This document shows, one piece after another, positions 1 to 10,483 of a stretch of 64,000 bases of DNA. The stretch comes from Aliagarivorans taiwanensis DSM 22990. GTDB taxonomy: Bacteria; Pseudomonadota; Gammaproteobacteria; Enterobacterales; Celerinatantimonadaceae. Where the stretch lies: contig NZ_AUBZ01000001.1 of NCBI RefSeq assembly GCF_000429505.1, forward strand, positions 62,001-126,000. The letters run 5' to 3'. Both the position numbers and the translations under genes were made by a program. Under the pieces are notes generated by a model. The model was not told the DNA's origin. It searched no databases and saw only the letters and a program-made list of their open reading frames with translations. The stretch's first letter is position 1, and each line of letters opens with the position of its first letter.

Positions 1-946
<946 letters not shown>

Positions 947-1063
947 ATGAATCAAGAACTGGCTAGAGCAATTGCACGCAATCGTAACACTAACCGTCAG
1001 GCTATCGGTAACTACCTGAAAGACAAAAAAGAATCTAAGAAGCCTGAAGCCCAGTATCGCTAA
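947..1063 (+). CDS. Small basic protein, 38 aa, unknown function
   Basis: A 38-residue open frame beginning MNQELARAIARNRNTN and ending PEAQYR. It starts at an ATG preceded by GAGG (937-940) at good spacing and ends at TAA, about 20 bp before a strong hairpin with a T run. Ten Arg/Lys against four acidic residues make it clearly basic and probably helical, with no membrane segment, so a nucleic-acid or ribosome partner is possible but unproven. I do not recognise the family. The compact RBS-ORF-terminator unit argues that it is a real, possibly highly expressed gene. It is below usual ORF-calling length. Confidence 0.7.
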   Translation: MNQELARAIARNRNTNRQAIGNYLKDKKESKKPEAQYR

Positions 1064-1083
1064 GATTTATTGCAAGATTTTTA

Positions 1084-1110
1084 AATGCCGCTCAATTGAG
1101 CGGCATTTTT
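1084..1110 (+). terminator. Rho-independent terminator after the small basic protein gene
   Basis: A perfect 10-bp stem AATGCCGCTC / GAGCGGCATT with an AATT loop, followed by TTT. It lies 20 bp after the small gene's stop and may also serve the converging tubulin-like gene that ends at 1160. Confidence 0.85.
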
Positions 1111-1159
1111 CGTTATGTCTTCGGAAAAAAGCGTGGGCTGGCAACCAGCCCATCGGATA

Positions 1160-3244
1160 TTAAGAAGACTCTTCTTCGAGGTTATGTAACTCAGGCGAGA
1201 GGTGGAGTACGCCCGAGGCCCCCTCTTTATCCAGTGACAGGATATTGGTCTTGCTGATGCGGTGGCGATAGATCTCACGCAGGTACTTGATGGCCTTTTG
1301 AACGTTGCCCAGCTCCAGACGGATATCGTTGATCGAGACAAACTTGCCGCTTTCATTGATCAGCTCGCGATACTTCTTCTCGTACATCGGCTTGATCGCA
1401 TACCAGTTGGTATCGAGGATCTTGGCGGGATTTTCGAAATCGTGCAGGTAGGTCGCCAACTCTTCTTCGTCGAACTTGTCTTCAGTGATAAAGCGCAAGA
1501 TGGCCTGATCAATCTCATCGTTATAGCGGTACTCATCACGCGCGAAGCAGCGCTTAATGTAGGCCACCACCAAGGTGAGGAAATCGTCGCTCAAACATGG
1601 GCTCTTGGCCACCAAAGTGGTTAGAGAGAGGTTAGCCGACGCACCAATCACCAGAGCGTAACGCTTTAAAGTGGTGTTCGGGAACAGCTTGTTGATATGC
1701 ACCTTAAGCTTGTTCAGGTCCATAAACGACAGCTTGTAGTCCTTCGGCAAGGAGATGATCGACACTACCGACGAACAGTTTTTGAAGAAGTGCATCTGGT
1801 TGAGCTGCTCAGGGCCGTAGTTGCTGTCTTTATATTTATCGAGTGCGCGCTTATAGCGTTGCGACTCTATCGGCAGGATGCTGATCCCCTCAATCGCTTG
1901 CGTGTCTTTATTGAAGTGCGGCAGGTCGATAGAGCGGTAGAATAGGTCGTCGATGTCCACACCTTCAATGGCACTGTTGGCCACAACGCTTTCCGCGTAG
2001 GCAACCGCCACCGGCCCCGCCATACTCATAAACAAGTCGTTGGCATCTAGGCGGATGGTGTCGGAAATGTCGATACCGGCGCGGCGGAAGTAGTTCTCGT
2101 CGTAGTCGGTGGTCACCGCTTGAGCGGTCAGAATGTTGAAGATCTGCTGGGAGATATACTGGTTGGCATACTTCTCCATGGTGTTCACGTCGATGTTTTT
2201 GACCTCATCGCCGCCGCTGTGCTCCACGTAGCGCATGATGTCGTTGGAGATCAGCATCATCGAGTTCCATGGACGGATCCGACGCATCACCTCATCTGAG
2301 GTATCCGATTGCTCGCGCTCTTCGTTGTAAGAGAAGTTCCACTCTTCGCTGAGGTACTTACATAGCAGACGGCCGGCGTTAATATGCAGCGCTTCCGATA
2401 CCTCAATGCTGCTGCCGGAGATGTTCGGCAGAATACAGATCCCGGAGGTGAAGATGGGCTCAAACACAAACGAGTCACGCTTATCCGGTTGTACCGACTG
2501 AGCGACCTGATAATCGAAGGTCTTGCTCATATAGGAGAACTGCTGCGCTAGACCGAACTCCGACGCCATGCCCGAGCCGGTACCACCGCCCGCCGAGAAG
2601 ATATAGAAGTACAGGCGGCTCTGGTTGGCCTTGATGCCGCACGAGTCCACCAGATACGAGTGAACATGTCGCCAATTCTCATCGCGGAAGCTGCTGGTGT
2701 CTTTGTTAAGGATAATCTTCGCCAGATATTGACCGAGGATCGGGGCGTTACCGGCACCGCCGGCATGCACCTCAGAGAGGTCCATAATCTGTAGCTTTTT
2801 GTATTGCTCGAGAAACTCTTGGCGGCCATGCTCTGAGGAATACTTAATGCGGCCAGCGATGTCTTTGTCTAAGTCACCCACCAGTACCACAGGCTCGATA
2901 AGGAATACCGGATTGTTGCCGTTGCCTTTATCCATAGACAGGTGATTGCGGATCCAGCGCAGCGGCTTGATCTCACTCTCTTCGGCCAGCTTCTCTTGGT
3001 ACTCAATCTCGTTGAGGTAGTGAACCCGCGAGTTGTACACCAGGGTAGCCACTTCCAAGGCAATATTGGACCCACAGCGTCCCAGGCCAATCAAGCAAAC
3101 CGATGGGAAGCTCTGATCAACCAGTTTCTGCTCTTCGGTTAAATCGGGGAAAATGTTATGCCTGACCTGATCGAGATTCGACAGAATCTTGTCCAGATTG
3201 GCTTCCGTAAAGTAGAGGTGCTCTACGGGCAGTGAGTCCTTCAT
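1160..3244 (-). CDS. Divergent tubulin/FtsZ-superfamily GTPase-like protein
   Basis: A 694-aa protein. Residues about 48-60 (SVCLIGLGRCGSN) look like the glycine-rich T1 nucleotide loop after a first beta strand. Residues about 217-226 (SAGGGTGSGM) are the tubulin/FtsZ signature GGGTGSG (T4 loop). SNDIM at about 333-337 may be the T6/guanine-binding segment. The glycine-rich AGGAGNAP near 161 precedes the signature. These features fit the tubulin-like (Tubulin_2-type) families of bacterial genomes rather than canonical FtsZ, which is near 380 aa and begins quite differently. The C-terminal 250 residues are charged and predicted helical, without an obvious FtsZ tail. The ATG follows AAGGAA. 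It is monocistronic and isolated between a small gene and a Sel1 gene. Nucleotide binding is inferred; polymerisation is unknown. Confidence 0.75.
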   Translation of the reverse strand: MKDSLPVEHLYFTEANLDKILSNLDQVRHNIFPDLTEEQKLVDQSFPSVCLIGLGRCGSNIALEVATLVYNSRVHYLNEIEYQEKLAEESEIKPLRWIRNHLSMDKGNGNNPVFLIEPVVLVGDLDKDIAGRIKYSSEHGRQEFLEQYKKLQIMDLSEVHAGGAGNAPILGQYLAKIILNKDTSSFRDENWRHVHSYLVDSCGIKANQSRLYFYIFSAGGGTGSGMASEFGLAQQFSYMSKTFDYQVAQSVQPDKRDSFVFEPIFTSGICILPNISGSSIEVSEALHINAGRLLCKYLSEEWNFSYNEEREQSDTSDEVMRRIRPWNSMMLISNDIMRYVEHSGGDEVKNIDVNTMEKYANQYISQQIFNILTAQAVTTDYDENYFRRAGIDISDTIRLDANDLFMSMAGPVAVAYAESVVANSAIEGVDIDDLFYRSIDLPHFNKDTQAIEGISILPIESQRYKRALDKYKDSNYGPEQLNQMHFFKNCSSVVSIISLPKDYKLSFMDLNKLKVHINKLFPNTTLKRYALVIGASANLSLTTLVAKSPCLSDDFLTLVVAYIKRCFARDEYRYNDEIDQAILRFITEDKFDEEELATYLHDFENPAKILDTNWYAIKPMYEKKYRELINESGKFVSINDIRLELGNVQKAIKYLREIYRHRISKTNILSLDKEGASGVLHLSPELHNLEEESS

Positions 3245-3493
3245 AGGTATTCCTTAGCAAGCTAGTCATTATTGTTGCGAGTCGCCGTCCCATCGTTCAT
3301 CAATTACCTAAAAAAATCAAGATTTTGCCTGCTGTGCTGAGGGATTGCGCAAATACCGCCAGAGAAGCTGCTGCTCTGTTCACGTTTGACTGGGACAAGA
3401 TTGATCTTGCTAAAGAAAACCCGCTTCCTTAATGAGCTTTTTCAAATTTGTCACATCAGTGAAAACTTCAGCAGGTACTGTTGGCGCGAAATA

Positions 3494-3509
3494 TGCGTGT
3501 TAGATCACA
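3494..3509 (+). promoter_or_regulatory. Possible CRP-like site upstream of the Sel1 gene
   Basis: TGCGT-N6-TCACA resembles the CRP consensus TGTGA-N6-TCACA (one mismatch in the left half). It lies only 24 bp before the Sel1 ATG, a position that would repress rather than activate. Weak evidence. Confidence 0.3.
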
Positions 3510-3532
3510 CTTTTGTCGCATCAGGAGCGAGT

Positions 3533-4102
3533 ATGAATAAGCTGAAATCACTGTACCGTCTATTGGTTATCGCGTTACTGTTCGGCCCAGCCCTTAGCCC
3601 GCAGCTACAGGCCGCGGTAAGCCATACTGACTGCTCTTTGTCTAACACCTCCCCTGCTTGCATCCAGCAACATCGGGAGCTCGCTGAACAAGGCTCAGCG
3701 GAGTCTGCCTACTGGCTGGGGAAAATGACTGCACTATCAATTGATAGCCCGGATGCGCTCAATGAGAGTGCAAACTGGTATCGCCAAGCTCACCAACTTG
3801 GTTCAGCCAAGGCGGCCAATGCACTGGGCTTGCTCTACTACCACGGCGCGGGTGTGCCTCAGGATTACGCTAAAGCCAACCAGTTATTTCAAACCGCAGC
3901 CAATCGTGGTGACGCCCGCGGATTGTGGAATCTAGGCAGGATGTATCATTATGGCCGTGGCGTTGAGCAAGATTACCAACAAGCTGAAAGCCTATTTGAG
4001 ATGGCGGCCATCATGGGTGTGTACATCGCCGAGGAGACACTCGCCTACTACCGCTCTCAACAGCTACCCAGCTCGCCCGCGATGCTAACCGCAGCCAACT
4101 GA
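3533..4102 (+). CDS. Sel1-repeat (tetratricopeptide-like) secreted protein
   Basis: A 189-aa protein. The ATG at 3533 was chosen because AGGAG lies just upstream and the product then starts with a Sec signal peptide (MNKLKSLYRLLVIALLFG, probable cleavage after LQA). Two to three Sel1-like repeats follow: one degenerate (SAYWLGKM), then AANALGLLYYHGAGVPQDY and GLWNLGRMYHYGRGVEQDY, each with the conserved G-x-G-V-x-Q-D-Y turn. Sel1 repeats form solenoids that mediate protein-protein contacts, in bacteria often in the envelope. The C-terminal tail after the last repeat is short. No operon partner: it converges on sucD with a shared terminator. The specific partner cannot be told. Confidence 0.85.
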   Translation: MNKLKSLYRLLVIALLFGPALSPQLQAAVSHTDCSLSNTSPACIQQHRELAEQGSAESAYWLGKMTALSIDSPDALNESANWYRQAHQLGSAKAANALGLLYYHGAGVPQDYAKANQLFQTAANRGDARGLWNLGRMYHYGRGVEQDYQQAESLFEMAAIMGVYIAEETLAYYRSQQLPSSPAMLTAAN

Positions 4103-4157
4103 GCAATAAGCAACTAAGACATGAACTGCTGAGAAATGTTCAACGTTCAGATACAAC

Positions 4158-4180
4158 AAAGGGGCTGTAAAGCCCCTTTT
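4158..4180. terminator. Bidirectional terminator between the Sel1 gene and sucD
   Basis: AAAGGGGCT-GTAA-AGCCCCTTTT forms a 9-bp stem with A and T runs on both sides, midway between convergent gene ends at 4102 and 4209. Confidence 0.85.
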
Positions 4181-4208
4181 GATTGCGCACAAATTAGCTG
4201 CTAGTCGC

Positions 4209-5081
4209 TTACCAGCCGGTAATCTCACGTAGCGCCTGACCGATATCCGCCAGACTGCGTACGGTTTTCACACCAGCGTCTTCCAGTGCGGCAAACTTAT
4301 CCGCAGCGGTGCCTTTACCACCAGCGATAATCGCACCGGCATGGCCCATGCGCTTGCCCGGAGGTGCAGTCACACCAGCGATGTAGCTCACCACAGGTTT
4401 GGTTACGTTAGCCTTGATATAGGCCGCGGCTTCTTCCTCTGCGCTACCACCGATTTCACCGATCATCACAATCGCTTCAGTCTGCGGGTCGTTCTGGAAC
4501 ATCTCCAGTACATCGATAAAGTTAGAGCCGGGAATAGGGTCGCCGCCGATACCCACACAGGTGGACTGACCAAAGCCTTCATCGGTTGTTTGCTTCACCG
4601 CTTCGTAGGTAAGGGTACCCGAGCGAGATACAATGCCCACTTTACCGGGCTTGTGAATGTGTCCGGGCATAATGCCGATCTTACATTCACCCGGAGTAAT
4701 CACTCCCGGACAGTTCGGACCAATCATACGCACGCCAGCTTCATCAAGACGTACTTTTACATCCAGCATATCCAGAGTAGGAATGCCCTCTGTAATGGTC
4801 ACGATCAGCTTGATACCTGCAGCCACAGCTTCCAAGATGGCATCTTTACAAAACGGTGCAGGCACATAGATAACCGACGCAGTCGCCCCGGTCTGCTCTA
4901 CCGCTTCACGCACGGTATTGAACACCGGCAGACCAAGGTGAGTTTGACCACCTTTGCCCGGAGATACGCCGCCCACCATCTGGGTGCCGTAGGCAATCGC
5001 TTGCTCGGAGTGGAAGGTGCCCTGTCCGCCAGTAAAGCCCTGACAAATTACCTTAGTGTTTTTATCGATTAGGACACTCAT
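4209..5081 (-). CDS. sucD: Succinyl-CoA synthetase alpha subunit (ADP-forming)
   Basis: The alpha subunit binds CoA and carries the phosphohistidine intermediate in succinyl-CoA to succinate conversion with substrate-level phosphorylation in the TCA cycle. The 290-aa length is typical. The N-terminal Rossmann CoA-binding domain has [10 protein letters not shown]. The catalytic His is at about residue 247 in [10 protein letters not shown]. The sucC stop and the sucD start overlap as TAATG, implying translational coupling. It is the last gene of the sdh-suc block and is followed by a bidirectional terminator. Confidence 0.98.
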   Translation of the reverse strand: MSVLIDKNTKVICQGFTGGQGTFHSEQAIAYGTQMVGGVSPGKGGQTHLGLPVFNTVREAVEQTGATASVIYVPAPFCKDAILEAVAAGIKLIVTITEGIPTLDMLDVKVRLDEAGVRMIGPNCPGVITPGECKIGIMPGHIHKPGKVGIVSRSGTLTYEAVKQTTDEGFGQSTCVGIGGDPIPGSNFIDVLEMFQNDPQTEAIVMIGEIGGSAEEEAAAYIKANVTKPVVSYIAGVTAPPGKRMGHAGAIIAGGKGTAADKFAALEDAGVKTVRSLADIGQALREITGW

Positions 5082-6247
5082 TATTTACCCTCCGCAGCTT
5101 TTACTACTTGCACAGCTGCATCCGTCAGGCTGGTCGCTGCAATAATATTCAACCCTGAGTCGGCCAAGACCTTGGCACCGATGTCGGCGTTATTGCCTTC
5201 CAAGCGCACCACGACCGGTACGGTGACGCCCACCTCTTCTACAGCGCCGATAATACCTTCTGCAATCAGGTCACAGCGCACGATACCGCCGAAGATGTTT
5301 ACCAGCACAGCTTGTACTGCATCGTCTGAGAGGATGATCTTGAAGGCTTCGGTGACGCGCTCTTTGGTGGCGCCGCCGCCTACATCAAGGAAGTTTGCCG
5401 GAGCGCCGCCGTGCAGTTGCACGATGTCCATGGTGCCCATCGCCAGACCGGCACCGTTCACCATACAGCCGATGTTGCCATCTAGCGCTACATAGTTAAG
5501 TTCCCATTGAGCGGCGTGGGCTTCACGCTCGTCTTCTTGGGTGGGATCGTGCATCTCGCGCAGTTTTGGTTGGCGATACAGCGCGTTGGAGTCGATATTG
5601 ATCTTGCCATCGAGGCACAACAAGTCGCCTGAGCCAGTGATAACCAGCGGGTTAATCTCCAGCAGGGCTAAGTCGTACTGGCTGAACATATTGGCCAAGC
5701 CTGAGAAGACTTTAACGAACTGTTTGATTTGGTTGCCTTCAAGGCCCAACTTAAACGCCAGCTCGCGCCCTTGGTATGGCTGTGGACCAACCAGTGGGTC
5801 GATCGCCATGGTGTGAATAAGCTCCGGCGTCTCTTCGGCAACCTTTTCGATTTCCATACCGCCTTCGGTTGAGGCCATAAACACAATTCGACGGGTCGCG
5901 CGGTCTACAACCGCACCGAGATACAGCTCGTTGGCGATATCAGAGGCTTCTTCGACCAGGATCTTCGATACCGGCTGACCGTTCGCGTCTGTTTGGTAGG
6001 TAACGAGGTTTTTCCCCAGCCACTGCTGGGCAAACTCTTTGATCTCTTCCTTATCGGCGGTGACTTTTACGCCTCCTGCTTTGCCACGGCCGCCAGCGTG
6101 AACTTGGCATTTTACAACCCAACGATCGCCATCAATCTTTCCAGCCGCTTCCGCAGCCTCCTGAGGCGTGTCGCAGGCATAGCCTTCGGGCACGGGCAAA
6201 CCGTATTCGGCGAACAGTTGCTTAGCCTGATATTCATGCAAATTCAT
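5081..6247 (-). CDS. sucC: Succinyl-CoA synthetase beta subunit (ADP-forming)
   Basis: The 388-aa beta subunit carries the nucleotide site and partners SucD. It starts [20 protein letters not shown], the standard beginning. An ATP-grasp domain ([13 protein letters not shown] near residues 51-63) is followed by the C-terminal ligase domain with [10 protein letters not shown]. It is separated from sucB by about 80 bp containing an 8-bp GC hairpin and overlaps sucD by one base. Length and motifs are fully ordinary. Confidence 0.98.
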   Translation of the reverse strand: MNLHEYQAKQLFAEYGLPVPEGYACDTPQEAAEAAGKIDGDRWVVKCQVHAGGRGKAGGVKVTADKEEIKEFAQQWLGKNLVTYQTDANGQPVSKILVEEASDIANELYLGAVVDRATRRIVFMASTEGGMEIEKVAEETPELIHTMAIDPLVGPQPYQGRELAFKLGLEGNQIKQFVKVFSGLANMFSQYDLALLEINPLVITGSGDLLCLDGKINIDSNALYRQPKLREMHDPTQEDEREAHAAQWELNYVALDGNIGCMVNGAGLAMGTMDIVQLHGGAPANFLDVGGGATKERVTEAFKIILSDDAVQAVLVNIFGGIVRCDLIAEGIIGAVEEVGVTVPVVVRLEGNNADIGAKVLADSGLNIIAATSLTDAAVQVVKAAEGK

Positions 6248-6299
6248 GTTGTTCTATCCATAGTTTTGAGGGATACATGAGTGTTCTACACTCGTTATG

Positions 6300-6320
6300 T
6301 TGGGCCCTTCATGGGCCCAA
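6300..6320. terminator. GC-rich hairpin between sucB and sucC (processing or attenuation site)
   Basis: TTGGGCCC-TTCAT-GGGCCCAA is a perfect 8-bp stem with a 5-nt loop. Read on the transcribed minus strand it lacks a downstream U run, so it is more likely an mRNA stability/processing hairpin or partial attenuator than a full terminator. Confidence 0.5.
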
Positions 6321-6327
6321 TTTTGTT

Positions 6328-7545
6328 TTATACGTCAAGTAGTAAGCGCGTAGGATCTTCCAGCAGCTCCTTAATGGTGACCAAGAAGCTTACTGATTCC
6401 TTGCCGTCAATCAAGCGGTGATCGTAGGACAGCGCCAGATACATCATTGGTAGGATCTCTACCTTGCCATCCACTGCCATGGGGCGGTCTTGGATCTTGT
6501 GCATACCCAAGATTGCGCTTTGCGGTGGATTGATAATTGGCGTCGACATCAACGAGCCAAACACCCCACCGTTAGTGATGGTGAAGTTACCACCGGTCAG
6601 CTCATCCACGGTCAACTTGCCGTCGCGGCCTTTAATCGCCAGATCTTTAATCGCGCCTTCGATTTCCGCCATGCCCAAGGTGTCGCAATCGCGCAACACC
6701 GGCGTCACCAAGCCACGTGGGGTAGACACCGCGATGCTCACATCGAAGAAGTTGTGATAAACGATGTCATCGCCATCAATCGATGCATTCACCTCAGGGA
6801 AGCGTTTGAGCGCCTCAACCACGGCTTTCACATAGAACGACATAAAGCCCAAGCGGATACCGTGACGCTTCTCGAAGGTTTCCTGATACTGCTTACGCAG
6901 GTCCATAATCGGCTTCATGTTGACTTCGTTAAAGGTAGTCAACATGGCGGTAGTGTTCTTGGCTTCTAGCAGACGCTCGGCGATACGCTTACGCAGTCGG
7001 GTCATGGCAACCCGTTTCTCGCTGCGCGCACCAATCGGTGGTGCTGTAACAGCGGCAACAGGTTGGCTAGGCGCTGGCGCGGCTGCAGGCTTGCCACCGC
7101 CTGCCAGGTAGGCTTCAACGTCTTCTTTAACAATGCGTCCACCCGGGCCAGTACCTTTGAGCTGGCTAACGTCCACGCCCTTCTCTTGCACCAAACGGCG
7201 CACTGACGGGGACAGCGCTTCAAGATCGGCACTGTCGTTGCTCGCATCAGCGGCAGGCTCGGCATCCCCGCTATCGGGCTTGGCGGTGGTCTCTTCGCCG
7301 GCAACAGCGCCTGGTTTCATTACACCAATCACTTGCTGGGCCAACACCGTGTCACCCTCGCCGTGGTGAATCACTTCCAATACCCCGTCTTCCTGAGCAG
7401 GGACTTCCAAGACCACTTTATCGGTCTCGATTTCAACAATCACTTCGTCGCGCGCAATCGCATCGCCAGGCTGCTTGTGCCAGGTAGCGATACTGGCATC
7501 TGCGACGGATTCGGGTAAATCAGGCACTTTAATTTCAATGCTCAT
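6328..7545 (-). CDS. sucB: Dihydrolipoyllysine succinyltransferase, E2 of 2-oxoglutarate dehydrogenase
   Basis: Transfers the succinyl group from the lipoyl arm to CoA and forms the core of the complex. The 405-aa chain has one lipoyl domain (lipoylated Lys43 in [11 protein letters not shown]), an Ala/Pro/acid-rich linker, an E1/E3-binding domain (about 108-145, [15 protein letters not shown] with GTGPGGRI) and a catalytic acyltransferase domain with H-x-x-x-D at about 376-380 ([11 protein letters not shown]). It lies 21 bp after sucA. The E3 subunit gene (lpd) is not in this window. Confidence 0.98.
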   Translation of the reverse strand: MSIEIKVPDLPESVADASIATWHKQPGDAIARDEVIVEIETDKVVLEVPAQEDGVLEVIHHGEGDTVLAQQVIGVMKPGAVAGEETTAKPDSGDAEPAADASNDSADLEALSPSVRRLVQEKGVDVSQLKGTGPGGRIVKEDVEAYLAGGGKPAAAPAPSQPVAAVTAPPIGARSEKRVAMTRLRKRIAERLLEAKNTTAMLTTFNEVNMKPIMDLRKQYQETFEKRHGIRLGFMSFYVKAVVEALKRFPEVNASIDGDDIVYHNFFDVSIAVSTPRGLVTPVLRDCDTLGMAEIEGAIKDLAIKGRDGKLTVDELTGGNFTITNGGVFGSLMSTPIINPPQSAILGMHKIQDRPMAVDGKVEILPMMYLALSYDHRLIDGKESVSFLVTIKELLEDPTRLLLDV

Positions 7546-7566
7546 TATTGGTTTCCTTACGTCCTT

Positions 7567-10368
7567 TTATTCTACGTTGAGTGCGTCATTCACCAACGCG
7601 CGTTGTTGTTTCAAGTGCAACGAGATATAGCCGACAGCCGGTGAAGCTGAGGCAGGGCGACCGGCATAGCGCAGACTGGCCCCCTCGGGGATCGCGTTAC
7701 GGAAGTGGTGCTGGCTACAATACCAAGCCCCTTGGTTTTGCGGCTCCTCCTGACACCAGACAAAGCGCTCGACGTGCTGATACTCACTCAGCACCTGCTG
7801 CATGTCGGCCTCAGGGAAGGGGTAGAGCTGCTCGATGCGGATGATTGCCACATCGCTTTGTTCATTCTTGCGACGCTGCTCGAGCAAGTCGTAGTAGACC
7901 TTACCGGAGCACATCACCACCTGGCGAACTTGCTTGGGATCGAGCTCATCAAGCTCGCTGATGACATTCTCAAAGCGGCCATTGGCCAACTCATCCAGCG
8001 ACGAGGTCGCCAGTGGGTGACGTAGCAAGGATTTGGGCGACATCACCACCAGTGGACGACGCATCGGCCGGATCTGTTGGCGGCGTAGCATATGGTAAAC
8101 CTGCGCCGGGGTACTTGGCACACAGACCTGCATATTGTGCTCAGCACATAGCTGTAGGTAGCGCTCCAAACGGGCTGAGGAGTGCTCAGGGCCTTGGCCC
8201 TCGTAGCCATGAGGCAACAGCAGCACTAGGCCACACATCCGCCCCCACTTCTGCTCGCCCGATGACAAGAACTGATCGAAAACTACTTGGGCGCCGTTAG
8301 CGAAGTCACCAAACTGCGCTTCCCATATCACCAAGGACGCAGGCTGTGCGGTGGAATAGCCGTACTCGAAGGCCACTACCGCTTCTTCTGATAGAACTGA
8401 ATCGAACAGTGCAAGGTGGCCCTGCCCCTCTCTGAGGTTCTTTAGCGGCACGTAGGTCGAGGCGTCTACTTGGCTGTGCAATACCGCATGGCGGTGGAAG
8501 AAGGTGCCACGCCCGGAGTCTTGTCCGGTCAGGCGCACATTAATGCCCTCATCCAGCAAGCTGGCGTAGGCCATGTTCTCGGCAAAGCCCCAGTCCATCG
8601 GCTTGTCGCCGCGCGCCATCAGCACCCGGTCGTCATAGATTTTCTTCACCCGCGGATGCAGCTTGTGCTCGCTGGGGTAACGGGTGACCCGTTCGCCTAA
8701 ATCAAGCACCTTGTCCATCTCAAGCTTGGTGTCGTAGGCAATATCCCAATCATGGCCAATAAACGGTCGCCAATCGACGCTATGCTCTTCCATTGGTCGC
8801 CACTCTTCGACCACACAATCTCCGGCATCCAGCGCATCGCGGTACTCATTGACGATCTCAGTGGCGCGGCTGTCTTCTAACTGACCTTTGCCCACCAGCG
8901 CGTCAGCGTAGGCTTTACGCGGAGTTGGATGTTTTTTGATGGTCTGGTACATCAACGGCTGGGTCGCATTCGGCTCATCCGCCTCGTTGTGGCCATGGCG
9001 GCGGTAGCAGACTAAGTCGATCACTACGTCGCGCTTGAAGGTGTTGCGGAACTCCAGCGCCAACAGGCTAACAAAGGCCACCGCTTCTGGGTCATCGCCG
9101 TTCACATGGAAGATCGGCGCCTGCACCATCTTCGCGATATCGGTACAGTACTGAGTAGAACGGGTGTCACGCGGGTTAGAGGTGGTAAAGCCCACTTGGT
9201 TATTAATCACGATGCGGATGGTACCGCCAACCTTATAGCCACGCGCCTGTGACATATTAAAGGTTTCTTGCACCACACCTTGGCCAGCAATCGCCGAATC
9301 GCCGTGGATGGTAATCGGCATACAATCTTCGACCTGGCGGCGGTCTTGGCGGGCACGCACCGAGCCCATCACCACCGGGTTAACAATCTCAAGGTGAGAG
9401 GGGTTAAAGGCCAGCGACAAGTGAACATTGCCACCGGGAGTTGCAAAGTCTGAACTGAAGCCTTGGTGGTATTTCACATCACCGGTGCCCCAAGTGTCAT
9501 CGTGCTTGCCAGCAAACTCGTCGAACAAGTCCGAGGGGTTCTTACCCAGCACGTTGACCAGTACATTCAAGCGACCACGGTGGGCCATACCCACCACCAC
9601 TTCTTTCATGCCCGCGACACCTGCACCGCGGATCAGCTCTTTGAGCATCACAATCAGGCTATCGCCGCCTTCGAGCGAGAAACGTTTGGCACCGGGGAAC
9701 TTGGCCCCCAAGTATTTTTCCAAACCTTCGGCGGCGGTCAGGCTTTTGAGAAAACGCAGCCGATCTTGCTCGTCGTAGTTGCCCTGCCCTTCAACTGATT
9801 CCAAACGACTTTGGATCCAACGTTTTTCGTCGGTATCGGTGATGTGCATATATTCGGCACCGATGGAGCCACAGTAGGTTTTCTGCAAGCTATCGTAGAG
9901 CTCGCTAAGCACCATGGTGTCTTTGCCGATGGCGTAGGAGCCGACGTTGAAGGTTTCAGAGAAATCGTCTTGGTCGAGGGCGTGGAACTCAGGGCTGAGA
10001 TCGGCCACTCGATCTTGCACCCACAGACCTAGCGGGTCGAGCAGTGCATGTTGATGTCCACGGAAGCGAAAAGCGTTAATTAACTGCAGGACTTTAACCT
10101 GCTTCGCGCTCTGGACCGGATCTTCGGTCGCGCCGGAGCTGCGATTACTTTGCTTCGCCAGATTACGGAAGTAGTCGCGAACCGGGCTATGGGGGGTGTC
10201 TTCAGCGATCCCAGTAACCGGAGGAAGTTCGCCAAACACGTCTTGCCACTGCTGCGGCACAGATTCAGGGTCTTCCAGGAAAGACTCGTAGAGTTCTTCG
10301 ACATAGGTCGAGTTGGCTCCAGCCAGATGAGAGGATTCCAGCCAGGCTTTCATCACGCCATTTTGCAT
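7567..10368 (-). CDS. sucA: 2-oxoglutarate dehydrogenase E1 component
   Basis: Thiamine-diphosphate decarboxylase of the 2-oxoglutarate dehydrogenase complex. I place the start at the ATG at 10368 (MQNGVMKAWLESSHLAGAN), which gives 933 aa, as in E. coli SucA. AGGAT stands about seven bases upstream; the longer frame to 10422 adds 18 unsupported residues. Recognisable segments include YHQGFSSDF, GDSAIAGQGVVQETFNMSQ, the ThDP-region RRHGHNEADEP and the transketolase-like C-terminal half. It is separated from sdhB by a terminator-like hairpin, so sucA probably has its own promoter in the 60 bp in between, plus read-through from sdh. Confidence 0.97.
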   Translation of the reverse strand: MQNGVMKAWLESSHLAGANSTYVEELYESFLEDPESVPQQWQDVFGELPPVTGIAEDTPHSPVRDYFRNLAKQSNRSSGATEDPVQSAKQVKVLQLINAFRFRGHQHALLDPLGLWVQDRVADLSPEFHALDQDDFSETFNVGSYAIGKDTMVLSELYDSLQKTYCGSIGAEYMHITDTDEKRWIQSRLESVEGQGNYDEQDRLRFLKSLTAAEGLEKYLGAKFPGAKRFSLEGGDSLIVMLKELIRGAGVAGMKEVVVGMAHRGRLNVLVNVLGKNPSDLFDEFAGKHDDTWGTGDVKYHQGFSSDFATPGGNVHLSLAFNPSHLEIVNPVVMGSVRARQDRRQVEDCMPITIHGDSAIAGQGVVQETFNMSQARGYKVGGTIRIVINNQVGFTTSNPRDTRSTQYCTDIAKMVQAPIFHVNGDDPEAVAFVSLLALEFRNTFKRDVVIDLVCYRRHGHNEADEPNATQPLMYQTIKKHPTPRKAYADALVGKGQLEDSRATEIVNEYRDALDAGDCVVEEWRPMEEHSVDWRPFIGHDWDIAYDTKLEMDKVLDLGERVTRYPSEHKLHPRVKKIYDDRVLMARGDKPMDWGFAENMAYASLLDEGINVRLTGQDSGRGTFFHRHAVLHSQVDASTYVPLKNLREGQGHLALFDSVLSEEAVVAFEYGYSTAQPASLVIWEAQFGDFANGAQVVFDQFLSSGEQKWGRMCGLVLLLPHGYEGQGPEHSSARLERYLQLCAEHNMQVCVPSTPAQVYHMLRRQQIRPMRRPLVVMSPKSLLRHPLATSSLDELANGRFENVISELDELDPKQVRQVVMCSGKVYYDLLEQRRKNEQSDVAIIRIEQLYPFPEADMQQVLSEYQHVERFVWCQEEPQNQGAWYCSQHHFRNAIPEGASLRYAGRPASASPAVGYISLHLKQQRALVNDALNVE

Positions 10369-10420
10369 TAACACTATCCTAGATTCGATAAGCCCGCGTA
10401 CCAGCTTATTGATGTTATAC

Positions 10421-10456
10421 AAAAAATAGCCATCCTGCCTTGCAGCATGGCTATTT
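10421..10456 (-). terminator. Rho-independent terminator/attenuator between sdhB and sucA
   Basis: On the minus strand AAATAGCCAT, one mismatch, a CTGC/GCAG inner stem and ATGGCTATTT form a long hairpin followed by TTTTTT. It stands 28 bp after the sdhB stop and 53 bp before sucA. It should cut or reduce transcription from sdhCDAB into sucABCD. Confidence 0.75.
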
Positions 10457-10483
10457 AGTTACTGCAGAAGGTCACTCCTGCGC

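Noticed and set aside
1262-1945. Long plus-strand open frames inside the tubulin-like gene
   Set aside because: They are antisense shadows of a clear 694-aa gene with recognisable motifs and a good start.
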